Shown here: positions 17,516 to 24,733 of the stretch, one piece after another
How positions within the stretch are numbered: the stretch's first letter is position 1
How the letters are laid out: every line of letters starts with the position of its first letter
Origin: an uncultured Bacillota bacterium
GTDB taxonomy: Bacteria; Bacillota_I; Bacilli_A; RFN20; CAG-826
Length of the DNA stretch: 53,335 nt
NCBI GenBank assembly: GCA_937876465.1
Contig: CALEHV010000025.1
Location: 1-53,335 of the forward strand
Direction: 5' to 3'
Notes under the pieces: generated by a model
What the model was told of the DNA's origin: nothing
The model's database searches: none
The model's input: the letters and a program-made list of their open reading frames with translations, nothing else
Position numbers and translations under genes: made by a program

Positions 17516-18829
17516 ATGAGCATTTTCGCTAAGAAAAACAAGACTGGCGGTATAGCTGACATAATCCGCTGTGACCAAGAGGATTATCTTATTTGGAAGT
17601 GGCATCCAAAAGGTGCTGCAGAAGGTGACCTCAAAAGAGATACTGCAATTAGAACTAATTCGGTATTAAGGGTTAAGGATGGTGAAGTAGCTGTCTTTGT
17701 GTACAAACAAAAAGATGGCCACAACCAAGATTTTATAGTCGGTCCACATGACGAAACACTAAAAACTAAAAACTTCCCAGTTTTGTCATCTATTATCGGC
17801 TTGTGGTATGAAAAGGACACACCATTTCAAGCTGAAGTTTTCTTTATTAACTTAGGACGTGCATTACGGTTAAATTTTGGTGTTCCATATTTTGATATTG
17901 CTGATCCTAGATTTCCTGATTTTGAAGCACCAGTCGCTGTGCGCGGCACACTTACTTTCAAAATTGAAGATTACGAAACTTTCGTTAAGCACTACCAGCT
18001 TGCAACGTTTGAAATGGAAGACTTCAAGAAAAAAGTCACAGACGCAATTGCTAGATATGTAAAAGACTCAGTTGCTAAAGCACCAGCTGAAAACGATATT
18101 CCGTTAATTCAAATCGAGTCAAAAATAGATCTTATCACCGATAAGGCTGAATTGAATGTCAAAGAGAGACTATACGAAACATTTGGCGTTACAGTCACTG
18201 GCTTTGATATTAGCGCAATTGAAATAGATAAAGAATCAGAAGGATATCAAGAGCTCAGAAACATTAGCAAAGGCATGGCTGGTAGAAAAGCTGAAATTGA
18301 TATACAACATTACGAAGAGTCCCTCCGTATTCAAAGAGAAGAAGGACAATATGCAGCGCACATGGGCACTAAACAAACAAATCTCGGTGCTTATGAGACT
18401 GAGGTTAAAGGAGAGGTTGGCGTTGAAAGCGCAAAAGCTCTCGGAAAAATGGGTGAAAATGGTGCAGGTCGTATAGATATTGGCGGCGATGGTGGCCAAG
18501 GAGGAGGCGCTGGTTTTAATCCTGTCTCTCTGATGGCTGGCTTAGCTGTTGGTGGTGCTGTCGCCAAAAACATTGGTGGCATTTTAGATCAGACTATGAA
18601 TGCATCTGGAAATGTACCTCCTGCAATTCCTACTGTTACTTTCCATGTTGCTATCGACGGCAAAGCGGTTGGACCATTTGAAACTGCAAAAGTCATCGAG
18701 ATGATTAATAGTGGCCAAGTTTTGAAAGATACATTAATTTGGAAGCAAGGTACTCCAAATTGGGTAAAAGCTGGAGAATTGAAGGAATTTAGTGATTCGT
18801 TCCCACCAGACTTACCACCAGCTAAATAG
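17516..18829 (+). CDS. SPFH-domain protein (YdjI / virion-core-like) with C-terminal GYF_2 domain
   Basis: A 437-residue protein. Residues about 20-290 form an SPFH (band-7-like) domain of the YdjI type: N-terminal DIIRCDQEDYLIWKWHP, IRTNSVLRVKDGEVAVFVYK and the later YETFGVTVTGFDISAIEID. A glycine-rich stretch (about 315-345) follows, then a GYF_2 domain near residues 375-425 with the GPF motif in VGPFETAKVIEMI and WKQGTPNWVKAGEL. In Bacillus subtilis the YdjI protein works with phage-shock-type membrane-stress proteins. The second ATG (17516) is preferred because AGGAG is then 9 nt away; the ATG at 17510 would put it too close. No membrane helix, so membrane binding is likely peripheral. 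Confidence 0.85.
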   Translation: MSIFAKKNKTGGIADIIRCDQEDYLIWKWHPKGAAEGDLKRDTAIRTNSVLRVKDGEVAVFVYKQKDGHNQDFIVGPHDETLKTKNFPVLSSIIGLWYEKDTPFQAEVFFINLGRALRLNFGVPYFDIADPRFPDFEAPVAVRGTLTFKIEDYETFVKHYQLATFEMEDFKKKVTDAIARYVKDSVAKAPAENDIPLIQIESKIDLITDKAELNVKERLYETFGVTVTGFDISAIEIDKESEGYQELRNISKGMAGRKAEIDIQHYEESLRIQREEGQYAAHMGTKQTNLGAYETEVKGEVGVESAKALGKMGENGAGRIDIGGDGGQGGGAGFNPVSLMAGLAVGGAVAKNIGGILDQTMNASGNVPPAIPTVTFHVAIDGKAVGPFETAKVIEMINSGQVLKDTLIWKQGTPNWVKAGELKEFSDSFPPDLPPAK

Positions 18830-18845
18830 TCTTTGGAGATTAAAT

Positions 18846-19220
18846 ATGAGAAACAAAATAGTCTTTATAGGAATAAATGCACTTCTTGTTGTTGCTGTTG
18901 GATTAATTGTTGGATTAGTTTTTGCAGACACTATTTTTCAAGCACCAGCAGGGGTTACTGCTTTTGCTTTCCTACTTACAGCACTGGCAATCCCAAGTTT
19001 GATCTATGTTTTTAATTCAAAATTAAATACAGGTGGACGAATCATTTCATCATTTTTCGTAATCGCAGAAGTTATTTTGAATATTGTTTTTCTCTGCATT
19101 CCTATGGAAGACATTAAAATATATGCAATTATTCAATTGGCGATGATTGTGATAACACTTGCGACATTCCTAATAATAATAGGACTTTTTAAAGATAATA
19201 ATGCAAAGGAGAGTAACTGA
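18846..19220 (+). CDS. Small four-helix membrane protein of the SPFH operon
   Basis: A 124-residue protein that is almost entirely membrane: helices at about residues 4-26, 36-55, 63-83 and 92-115. The N-terminus MRNKIVFIG has positive charge and the C-terminus (KDNNAKESN) is polar. The ATG at 18846 follows TTGGAG by 7 nt; an in-frame extension back to 18792 would run through the SPFH gene. No family recognised. Position between the SPFH protein and a zinc-ribbon protein suggests a membrane partner for that complex. Confidence 0.75.
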   Translation: MRNKIVFIGINALLVVAVGLIVGLVFADTIFQAPAGVTAFAFLLTALAIPSLIYVFNSKLNTGGRIISSFFVIAEVILNIVFLCIPMEDIKIYAIIQLAMIVITLATFLIIIGLFKDNNAKESN

Positions 19221-19221
19221 T

Positions 19222-20127
19222 ATGGGGTTATTTGGTAAGTTTCTTGGTGCGACAAAAAACGATGTAAAAGTGGCTAAATATGAATATAAAAAGGCCAAAT
19301 TAGAAAGCAAAGGAAGAAAAAAAGAAGCTGCACGTAATGAAAAGGAAGGCAAAATTAAGAGCATCCAAGAAAGAGCCCAGCTTTCTTTAAATTATGCTAA
19401 AAATAACTATGAAAGCATGTATGAAAAAGTTAGTTCTCTCTATAATGAAACATCAGAATTAATCACAGTAATTAATGTTCTAATATCACGTAAGCTTTCT
19501 AGAGATGAGAAGAAACAACTAGTAGAAGCGCAAGAAGAAGCGCCAGAAAATTTGGAATATCTTTATTTGGCAAAAGATTACTTTGTTTTCTTGACTAGAT
19601 TAGCCAATGGAATGGCTCTTAAAAATGAGCAAATGCTACTCATAGTAAAATTTGGTGCGTTTTTTGATGGCTTTGATGTTCTATCGGACGAAGACGATGA
19701 AGATGAAGACGATTCTCTTTTAGCTGATTTCAAAGAAATAGGCAGAGATTTTAAAGAGATGTTTGTATCTTCTAAGAAACAATTAGCTGATTTTAATCTT
19801 CGTGATTATGTGGAAGAAAAGTATTGTGATGAAATCGATGATTTGAAATTGCCAGAAATAGAAACTGCGCTAGGTGTCTTTAAAAAACTAGCAAATAAAG
19901 AAAGCACAAGCAAAGTAGAAGAACCAATTAGAGACACTCATCAAGAAAGTGGAAAAACTGTAGAATGCCCTAATTGTTACTGTTCCTTACCAGAGACTGC
20001 AAAGTTCTGCCCAAAATGTGGAACTAAAATAGAACCACAAGGTCCTGCGTTTTGTATGGAGTGCGGGAGTCCGTTACGTCCTGGAGCTAAGTTTTGCCCA
20101 AAATGTGGTGCAAAAATTAATAAATAG
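19222..20127 (+). CDS. Coiled-coil protein with tandem C-terminal zinc ribbons
   Basis: A 301-residue protein. The N-terminal half is helical and charged (KKAKLESKGRKKEAARNEKE and following), with an acidic patch SDEDDEDEDDS near residues 155-165. The C-terminus carries two zinc ribbons: CPNCYCSLPETAKFCPKCG and CMECGSPLRPGAKFCPKCG. The ATG at 19222 sits 8 nt after AAAGGAGAG and directly after the stop of the preceding gene. Last gene of the operon; with the second gene it brings four zinc ribbons to the cluster, suggesting protein or nucleic-acid contacts at the membrane. Function unknown. Confidence 0.75.
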   Translation: MGLFGKFLGATKNDVKVAKYEYKKAKLESKGRKKEAARNEKEGKIKSIQERAQLSLNYAKNNYESMYEKVSSLYNETSELITVINVLISRKLSRDEKKQLVEAQEEAPENLEYLYLAKDYFVFLTRLANGMALKNEQMLLIVKFGAFFDGFDVLSDEDDEDEDDSLLADFKEIGRDFKEMFVSSKKQLADFNLRDYVEEKYCDEIDDLKLPEIETALGVFKKLANKESTSKVEEPIRDTHQESGKTVECPNCYCSLPETAKFCPKCGTKIEPQGPAFCMECGSPLRPGAKFCPKCGAKINK

Positions 20128-20169
20128 CTTTCTTGCGCCCGCATTAGTATGGTCGTTTTAACGTATATC

Positions 20170-20320
20170 AATTTTGGCAATTATTTATAAAAAATGGTAA
20201 TTTTTGCCAAAAAACCGGTATCATGTAGTATACAGAGTTAATTTTCACTCTCAAAACTAGTATCATTTGATATACAGAAAGACATTAAATATTAACAGGA
20301 TGATAATCCTGTTTTTATTT
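20170..20320 (+). promoter_or_regulatory. Intergenic region with operator-like direct repeats and a terminator
   Basis: This gene-free stretch holds a 9-bp inverted repeat TTTTGGCAA/TTGCCAAAA (about 20172-20212); two 19-bp copies of GTATCAT..(8 nt)..TACAGA-type sequence at 20218-20236 and 20260-20278 (16 of 19 identical, 42 bp apart, each with TATCA/TGATA-like dyad symmetry); and a terminator AACAGGAT/ATCCTGTT followed by TTTATTTT (20294-20320). The repeats look like binding sites for a dimeric regulator, but no promoter is obvious. Confidence 0.5.
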
Positions 20321-20351
20321 TCGGTTGTCCTGATTTTGTGGACAACTGATT

Positions 20352-21263
20352 TTATAATATTCCGGCTAGTAAATTAAATGTTAAACCAACTAAAACTACG
20401 CTTATAAGCAATAACATTTGTTTTTTGTTATCACTTTTGAAAAATATAATCGCAAAAAGTGAAACCAAAATAAACTCACAAGAAACAATCATTGTTACAA
20501 CTTGTGGAATAGCGTTTTCGTAACTTAGCGCTTTATATCTACAAATCATTAAAGCTGCATTAAAAATCGCAGCAATTGCAAATATACCAATTTCTTTCCA
20601 TTTAAGGTTTGGAATATTTTTGTGTTCCTTTTTAATAAACATAGTTACTAAGCAAATCACAAAAACTATGCACATTTGTTGGAAACTAACAACATCGCTA
20701 GGAACGATATCGTCAGGTATTTTCCATTTAACAATAAATACTGTTACTGCAAGCGATAATGCAGATATAAAAGCGTATATAACCCAAAGTTTTTTAGCTT
20801 TAGGATTAATCTTCTTATTAAAAATAATTAGTATTAATGCCCCCGCTAAAAAGACTAATCCGATAATATATAAAGTTACATTTAAAACATTTCCATTATG
20901 CGTTGTTGTCATAAACAATGGTGGAAGCAAAAACATAATGTTTGATAAAAAGATTTGTGATGTTTCTTCAAAAGGCGAGAAGGCTTCCAAATGGCTGCGT
21001 TTAATGGCAGCAAAGTAGAATATCCAATTGCTTGATGTCAATAAACCAGTTAAGCCAATCCATAACCACTGTTCTGAAGTTAATGAATACAAAGTTGGAA
21101 CGTGTCCTCTAATTGCACATACAGCAAAACAAGCAATGATAATCAAAAAAGATTTGATGACTGCAGATAATGCTGTTGAGACATTGTTTGAAGAGAAACG
21201 ATTGAATATTGTATTGGCAGCACTAGCAACAAGAGCTAAGACTGCAAATAAAATGTATTCCAT
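20352..21263 (-). CDS. DMT-superfamily (EamA-type) transporter
   Basis: A 303-residue protein with ten predicted membrane helices in two repeats of five, the layout of EamA drug/metabolite transporters. The first repeat begins MEYILFAVLALVASAANTIFN and the second about residue 160. Substrate cannot be read from the sequence. The start has AAAAGGAG 11 nt upstream on the minus strand, so this is a conventionally translated gene. It is divergent from the GNAT gene, with 45 bp between. Confidence 0.8.
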   Translation of the reverse strand: MEYILFAVLALVASAANTIFNRFSSNNVSTALSAVIKSFLIIIACFAVCAIRGHVPTLYSLTSEQWLWIGLTGLLTSSNWIFYFAAIKRSHLEAFSPFEETSQIFLSNIMFLLPPLFMTTTHNGNVLNVTLYIIGLVFLAGALILIIFNKKINPKAKKLWVIYAFISALSLAVTVFIVKWKIPDDIVPSDVVSFQQMCIVFVICLVTMFIKKEHKNIPNLKWKEIGIFAIAAIFNAALMICRYKALSYENAIPQVVTMIVSCEFILVSLFAIIFFKSDNKKQMLLLISVVLVGLTFNLLAGIL

Positions 21264-21308
21264 ATTTTAAATACTACTCCTTTTAATTATCTTTGATATT
21301 ATTAAGTT

Positions 21309-21734
21309 GTGATTACGTATAAATTTTTCAAAGGTTTGCCTGATGATGCAAAGATAATTAGAAACACTGTTTTTGTAAAAGAACAGGGTTTTGCAGAGGA
21401 ATTTATACCTGGAGAAGATGATAACGCAATCTGTTTAGTTATATATTTAGACGATAAACCAATTGCAACTGGCCGCATTTTAAAAGAGGATCCTGAGACA
21501 TATCACATTGGTAGAGTTGCTGTCTTAAAGTCTTATCGAAATCAAAAAGTTGGTTCAACAGTATTGTCTTTTCTTGAAACTAAAATTAAAGAAATTGGTG
21601 GAAGAAAAGCCACTATTGGATCTCAGTTAGATAAAAAAGAATTTTATGAAAAATGTGGCTACCGAGTAATCAATAGCCACATATATTACGAAGAGAATGT
21701 CCCACACATTATGATGGGAAAACTTCTTAAATAA
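21309..21734 (+). CDS. GNAT-family N-acetyltransferase (ElaA/YitI-like)
   Basis: A 141-residue GNAT protein. N-terminal RNTVFVKEQGFAEEF is typical of ElaA-like members; the acetyl-CoA loop is VLKSYRNQKVGSTVLSFLE (near 75-95) and the end KKEFYEKCGYRVINSHIYYEENVPHIMM is characteristic. Substrate unknown. The start is GTG at 21309: an extended -10 (TGATATTAT, 21294-21302) ends 6 nt before it and no ribosome site is present, indicating a leaderless mRNA with a GTG start. The last 8 bp overlap the convergent guanine deaminase gene. Confidence 0.85.
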   Translation: MITYKFFKGLPDDAKIIRNTVFVKEQGFAEEFIPGEDDNAICLVIYLDDKPIATGRILKEDPETYHIGRVAVLKSYRNQKVGSTVLSFLETKIKEIGGRKATIGSQLDKKEFYEKCGYRVINSHIYYEENVPHIMMGKLLK

Positions 21735-22983
21735 CCTTTCTTCCTTCTGAATAGACAGAGATAATATTTTCTTTTTCCATTAAGTAGATTGCTCTTTCAA
21801 ATCTTTCTTGAAGAGTTAATTCTCTTACTGATGGAGTAAAGTTAGAATCATCTACTACAATAGCGTGAAGTTTTTTGCCTTTTTGGAAACCAACGCTTTC
21901 ATCAAAATATTTATGTGCGCTGCTGGTTCCTAAATAATAAGCTTCGTTAACGCTTAAGAAAGCATCTTTATAACCGCTTCTAATTGAATTAATTTTTGAC
22001 ATTTTAATTGCTTGTTGTACGTTCTTGTACATTGGTAGCATTGCTCCACCTGCAATATCACTTCCTAAAACAACCCAAACACCTTCATTTAAGAATGTTC
22101 TAACTGGGCAAACTCCTGAAGAAAGGTTTACATTACTATCTGGGCAATGGACATTAATAACGCCATTATCTTTCATAGCTTTTCTTTCTCTTTCGTCTGA
22201 GTGGACACAGTGAGCCATTAAGGTATGGTCTTTCCACATTCCACATTTGTCATATGTTTCCCAATATTGTTTGGTATCAGGATGTAAATCATGGACCCAC
22301 GCAATTTCACCTAAGTTCTCACTCAGGTGAGATTGAATATAAAGTCCTTCCTTGTTTGCAAGATTTCCTAGCCATTCCATTAATTCATTAGTACATGATG
22401 GAGTGAATCTTGGGGTGATAATTGGCTTAATATATTTAAACTTCTTACATTCTTTTAACCATCTTAATGTTTCTTGCTTTGATTCTTCGGTTGATTCGTA
22501 TAATTCTGGAGTGGAGTTTCTATCCATATTTACTTTTCCAACATAACCAGTAACTCCGGCTTTTTCTAATTCTTCCATTAAGACTAATGTTGCATCAACG
22601 TGAAGTGATGAGAACATGACTACTCTAGTAGTTCCGTTTTTGATCAATTCGTTTGCTAATTTCTTATAAACCTTACGAGCAAAATTGACATCTTGGAAAC
22701 GAGATTCATTTTTAAATGTGTATGTATTTAACCAATCAATGAGTTGAAGATCCATTCCCATACCAACCATTGGATATTGAGGAGCGTGAAGGTGCATATC
22801 ACAGAATGATTGCATAACTAAAGCATCTTTGTAATCTTCAATTTCGTATTTTGCATCTGCTGGAACATTTTCCATTACTTCTAAAATGGTTCCATCATCG
22901 TCAACGAGAATTCCGCCATTTTTAATTAATCTGACGTTTTTCAAACTTGAGGATTCAACGATGTTTCCTTTAATGATTTTCAT
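21727..22983 (-). CDS. guaD: Guanine deaminase
   Basis: A 418-residue amidohydrolase. Zinc-binding HxH in MQSFCDMHLHAPQYPMVGMG (about residue 65), DLQLIDWLNTYTF, the QSHLSEN histidine, the AHCVHSD segment and LGSDIAGG aspartate follow the guanine deaminase order. It converts guanine to xanthine plus ammonia, for purine salvage or nitrogen. The ATG at 22983 is the true start: an in-frame ATG at 23013 would lie inside the riboswitch P1/terminator region, and the GGAGG ribosome site is 11-15 nt before 22983. Expression is controlled by the purine riboswitch at 23009-23068. Confidence 0.92.
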   Translation of the reverse strand: MKIIKGNIVESSSLKNVRLIKNGGILVDDDGTILEVMENVPADAKYEIEDYKDALVMQSFCDMHLHAPQYPMVGMGMDLQLIDWLNTYTFKNESRFQDVNFARKVYKKLANELIKNGTTRVVMFSSLHVDATLVLMEELEKAGVTGYVGKVNMDRNSTPELYESTEESKQETLRWLKECKKFKYIKPIITPRFTPSCTNELMEWLGNLANKEGLYIQSHLSENLGEIAWVHDLHPDTKQYWETYDKCGMWKDHTLMAHCVHSDERERKAMKDNGVINVHCPDSNVNLSSGVCPVRTFLNEGVWVVLGSDIAGGAMLPMYKNVQQAIKMSKINSIRSGYKDAFLSVNEAYYLGTSSAHKYFDESVGFQKGKKLHAIVVDDSNFTPSVRELTLQERFERAIYLMEKENIISVYSEGRKVI

Positions 22984-23011
22984 AAATAAAAAGTCCTCCA
23001 AAAAAGGACTC
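22984..23011 (-). terminator. Riboswitch-controlled terminator, also masks the ribosome site
   Basis: On the minus strand GAGTCCT (23011-23005) pairs with AGGACTT (22997-22991), followed by TTTTATTT. The 5' arm uses the last three bases of riboswitch P1, and the 3' side contains the GGAGG ribosome binding site of guaD. Confidence 0.8.
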
Positions 23012-23068
23012 ATAGTGGGTCATTGGTGACTCGTAGAAACTTCTATCCGTTTTATAGAAATATATGAG
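23009..23068 (-). promoter_or_regulatory. Purine (guanine-type) riboswitch with a short P3 arm
   Basis: On the minus strand: P1 CTCATA/TATGAG; P2 TTCTAT/ATAGAA with loop AAAACGG; junction J2/3 GTTTCTAC; P3 GTCA/TGAC with the tiny loop CCAA; J3/1 ACTATG. J2/3 and J3/1 match the purine riboswitch core, and the C in ACTATG is the base that pairs with guanine (U in adenine sensors). Loop GG and loop CC could still form the loop-loop contact, but P3/L3 is shorter than the usual 7-bp stem with 7-nt loop. It lies directly before guanine deaminase. Confidence 0.85.
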
Positions 23069-23186
23069 ACTATTTATATTTTAACAAAAAAGTTACTCGA
23101 TATGTATTTAAATTACTTCTTCTAAAAACTACTCTTGAACAATTTATATTTAAACCTCTAAAAATTTACAAAAAATTATAAAGTAT

Positions 23187-23215
23187 TTGAAATAAACAAA
23201 AAGATATTTTAATAT
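23187..23215 (+). promoter_or_regulatory. Probable promoter of the tRNA-Thr/tRNA-Val pair
   Basis: TTGAAA (23187-23192) and TAATAT (23210-23215) with 17-bp spacing, 12 bp before the first tRNA. Confidence 0.5.
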
Positions 23216-23227
23216 AGTAATCGCTCA

Positions 23228-23304
23228 GCCGTTGTAGCTCAACCCGGTAGAGCAACTGAATCGTAATCAGTCGGTTGTAGGTTCAATTCCTATCAACGGC
23301 ACCA
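23228..23304 (+). tRNA. tRNA-Thr (anticodon CGT)
   Basis: 77 nt including encoded CCA. Acceptor GCCGTTG/CAACGGC; anticodon stem ACTGA/TCAGT with loop ATCGTAA; T-arm GTTCAATTC. Reads ACG codons. Confidence 0.93.
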
Positions 23305-23313
23305 TACCAGCCT

Positions 23314-23389
23314 GGATGTTTAGCTCAGCTGGGAGAGCATCTGTTTGACGTACAGAAGGTCATAGGTTCGATCCCTATAGCATCCACCA
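23314..23389 (+). tRNA. tRNA-Val (anticodon GAC)
   Basis: 76 nt including encoded CCA. Acceptor GGATGTT/AGCATCC with one G-T pair; anticodon stem TCTGT/ACAGA with loop TTGACGT; T-arm GTTCGATCC. It lies 9 bp after tRNA-Thr and is co-transcribed. Confidence 0.92.
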
Positions 23390-23400
23390 TTCAGTCAATT

Positions 23401-23427
23401 AACTCCGTGTTATCGGAGTTTTTCTTT
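23401..23427 (+). terminator. Terminator after tRNA-Thr/tRNA-Val
   Basis: AACTCCG and CGGAGTT form a 7-bp stem followed by TTTCTTTT. Confidence 0.9.
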
Positions 23428-23435
23428 TGTTTTGC

Positions 23436-23488
23436 GTATGTAGGTGTATACATACTGCCGTCGCATGTGATATAATCGCAAACGACGG
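23436..23488 (+). promoter_or_regulatory. Extended -10 promoter with operator-like inverted repeats
   Basis: TGATATAAT (23468-23476) is an extended -10 without a recognisable -35. Just upstream is the inverted repeat GTATGTA/TACATAC (23436-23455), and CCGTCG/CGACGG (23458-23463, 23483-23488) flanks the -10. GGAGG follows, then the ATG at 23498. The palindromes suggest a regulated promoter. Confidence 0.55.
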
Positions 23489-23497
23489 AGGAAATTT

Positions 23498-24583
23498 ATG
23501 AAAAAAAGTAAAATTGTATTCGCTGTATGTGGAATCCTTGCACTTGCTGTAACAGTTGCATCCGCAGTTTTTGCAATATTATTAAATAATGCAATGCCAA
23601 TCGAAGTTGCTGGTCAAACAACAAACGCTTTTGAACTTTATGCAAGATTCTGTAGAGGCGTTTTTAATTCCTTAATTGGAACAGAAGGACACGTATTTCC
23701 ACAAAGTTTATTATTAATTCTTTCATTCTTTGGTGGAGTAGCACTTGCTCTTATTGGACTTGCTTGGATTATTGTTGCTATTTGCAAGAAAAAATTCTTG
23801 GGCATTCTTTATGGATTCTTAGTAATTCCTGCTGCATTTGTTGTTTCTTTTGGTTTATTTATTCCAATAGAAAACGGATTACAAGAAATCTATGGCAACG
23901 GATTTGTTTATAATTTCTTAACAAATATTAATGGCCAATTATGCTTTTACCTTGCAATCGCAGCTGCAGCTTTAATTTTAGTTGCATTTGTAACATTCGT
24001 TGTTTACGCAGCATTAAACAAAAAAGAATCCAAAAAAGCTAATAAAGCTGTTGAACAACCAAAAGAAGTTGCTCCAGTTGCTGATGAAAAACCAGTTGAG
24101 CAACCAAAAGCTGAAGAAAAAACCCCTGTTGTAGAAGAAAAACCTGCAGAGGAACCAAAGGTTGAAGACAAAGTAGAAGAAAAACCATCTGCTAAACCTG
24201 CAGAGAAAAAGGTTGAACCAAAACCAGCTGCAAAACCTGCAGAAAAGAAACCTGCAGAAAAGAAGGCTGAACCAAAACCAGCTGCAAAACCTGCAGAAAA
24301 GAAACCTGCAGAAAAGAAGGCTGAACCAAAACCAGCTGCAAAACCAGTTGTAAAGAAAGAACAACCAAAAGCTGAATCTGGAGAAAAGAAAGAAGTTTAC
24401 AAAGCCTATCACGTTTCTCAACACGCAGATGGTGGTTGGCAAGTTAAGGGCGCTGGTAGTGAAAAGGCATTAAAGAGATTTAAAACTCAGGCCGAAGCTA
24501 TTAAGTATGCTAAAGAAGTTTCTGAAAGCCAAGGAACAACATATCTTGTTCACTCTATGAAAGGCAAAATCAGAAAAGCTTAA
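23498..24583 (+). CDS. Four-helix membrane protein with a Lys/Pro/Ala repeat linker and DUF2188 domain
   Basis: A 361-residue protein. Four membrane helices occupy residues about 5-175. A long linker rich in proline, lysine, glutamate and alanine (about 180-300) contains 18-residue repeats (AEPKPAAKPAEKKPAEKK). Residues about 307-361 form a DUF2188-like domain (YHVSQHADGGWQVKGAG...TQAEAIKYAKE...HSMKGKIR). The linker is predicted disordered and could place the DUF2188 domain at a distance from the membrane. The strong GGAGG and promoter suggest high expression; a terminator follows at 24602-24626. DUF2188 function is unknown. Confidence 0.8.
   Translation: MKKSKIVFAVCGILALAVTVASAVFAILLNNAMPIEVAGQTTNAFELYARFCRGVFNSLIGTEGHVFPQSLLLILSFFGGVALALIGLAWIIVAICKKKFLGILYGFLVIPAAFVVSFGLFIPIENGLQEIYGNGFVYNFLTNINGQLCFYLAIAAAALILVAFVTFVVYAALNKKESKKANKAVEQPKEVAPVADEKPVEQPKAEEKTPVVEEKPAEEPKVEDKVEEKPSAKPAEKKVEPKPAAKPAEKKPAEKKAEPKPAAKPAEKKPAEKKAEPKPAAKPVVKKEQPKAESGEKKEVYKAYHVSQHADGGWQVKGAGSEKALKRFKTQAEAIKYAKEVSESQGTTYLVHSMKGKIRKA
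24215..24340 (+). repeat. 54-bp tandem repeat inside the DUF2188 membrane protein
   Basis: Two perfectly identical 54-bp units start at 24215 and 24269; a partial third starts at 24323. Each encodes 18 residues, so gain or loss keeps the frame and changes linker length. Confidence 0.9.
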
Positions 24584-24601
24584 TTATTGGCTTAATCAAT
24601 A

Positions 24602-24626
24602 TGGCCCACAGTGTGGGCCTTTCTTT
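24602..24626 (+). terminator. Terminator before tRNA-Gly(CCC)
   Basis: GGCCCAC/GTGGGCC stem followed by TTTCTTT. It ends the DUF2188 gene transcript 1 bp before the tRNA starts. Confidence 0.85.
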
Positions 24627-24700
24627 GCATCCGTAGTTCAGTGGTAGAACATCGGCTTCCCAAGCCGATTATACGGGTTCGATTCCCGCCGGATGCTCCA
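24627..24700 (+). tRNA. tRNA-Gly (anticodon CCC)
   Basis: 74 nt including encoded CCA. Acceptor GCATCCG/CGGATGC; anticodon stem TCGGC/GCCGA with loop TTCCCAA; T-arm GTTCGATTC. Reads GGG. It lies immediately behind the terminator stem, so either readthrough or its own promoter within the upstream gene must supply it. Confidence 0.93.
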
Positions 24701-24733
24701 AAATGTATTATTAACTAGAAAGGAAACTTGACT

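Noticed and set aside
22984..23013. Upstream in-frame ATG (23013) for guanine deaminase
   Set aside because: It lies in the riboswitch terminator, and the GGAGG would then fall inside the gene; start set at 22983.
24014..24442. Long minus-strand frame opposite the repeat linker
   Set aside because: Phenylalanine/tryptophan-rich mirror of the lysine/proline repeat; a shadow of the plus-strand gene.
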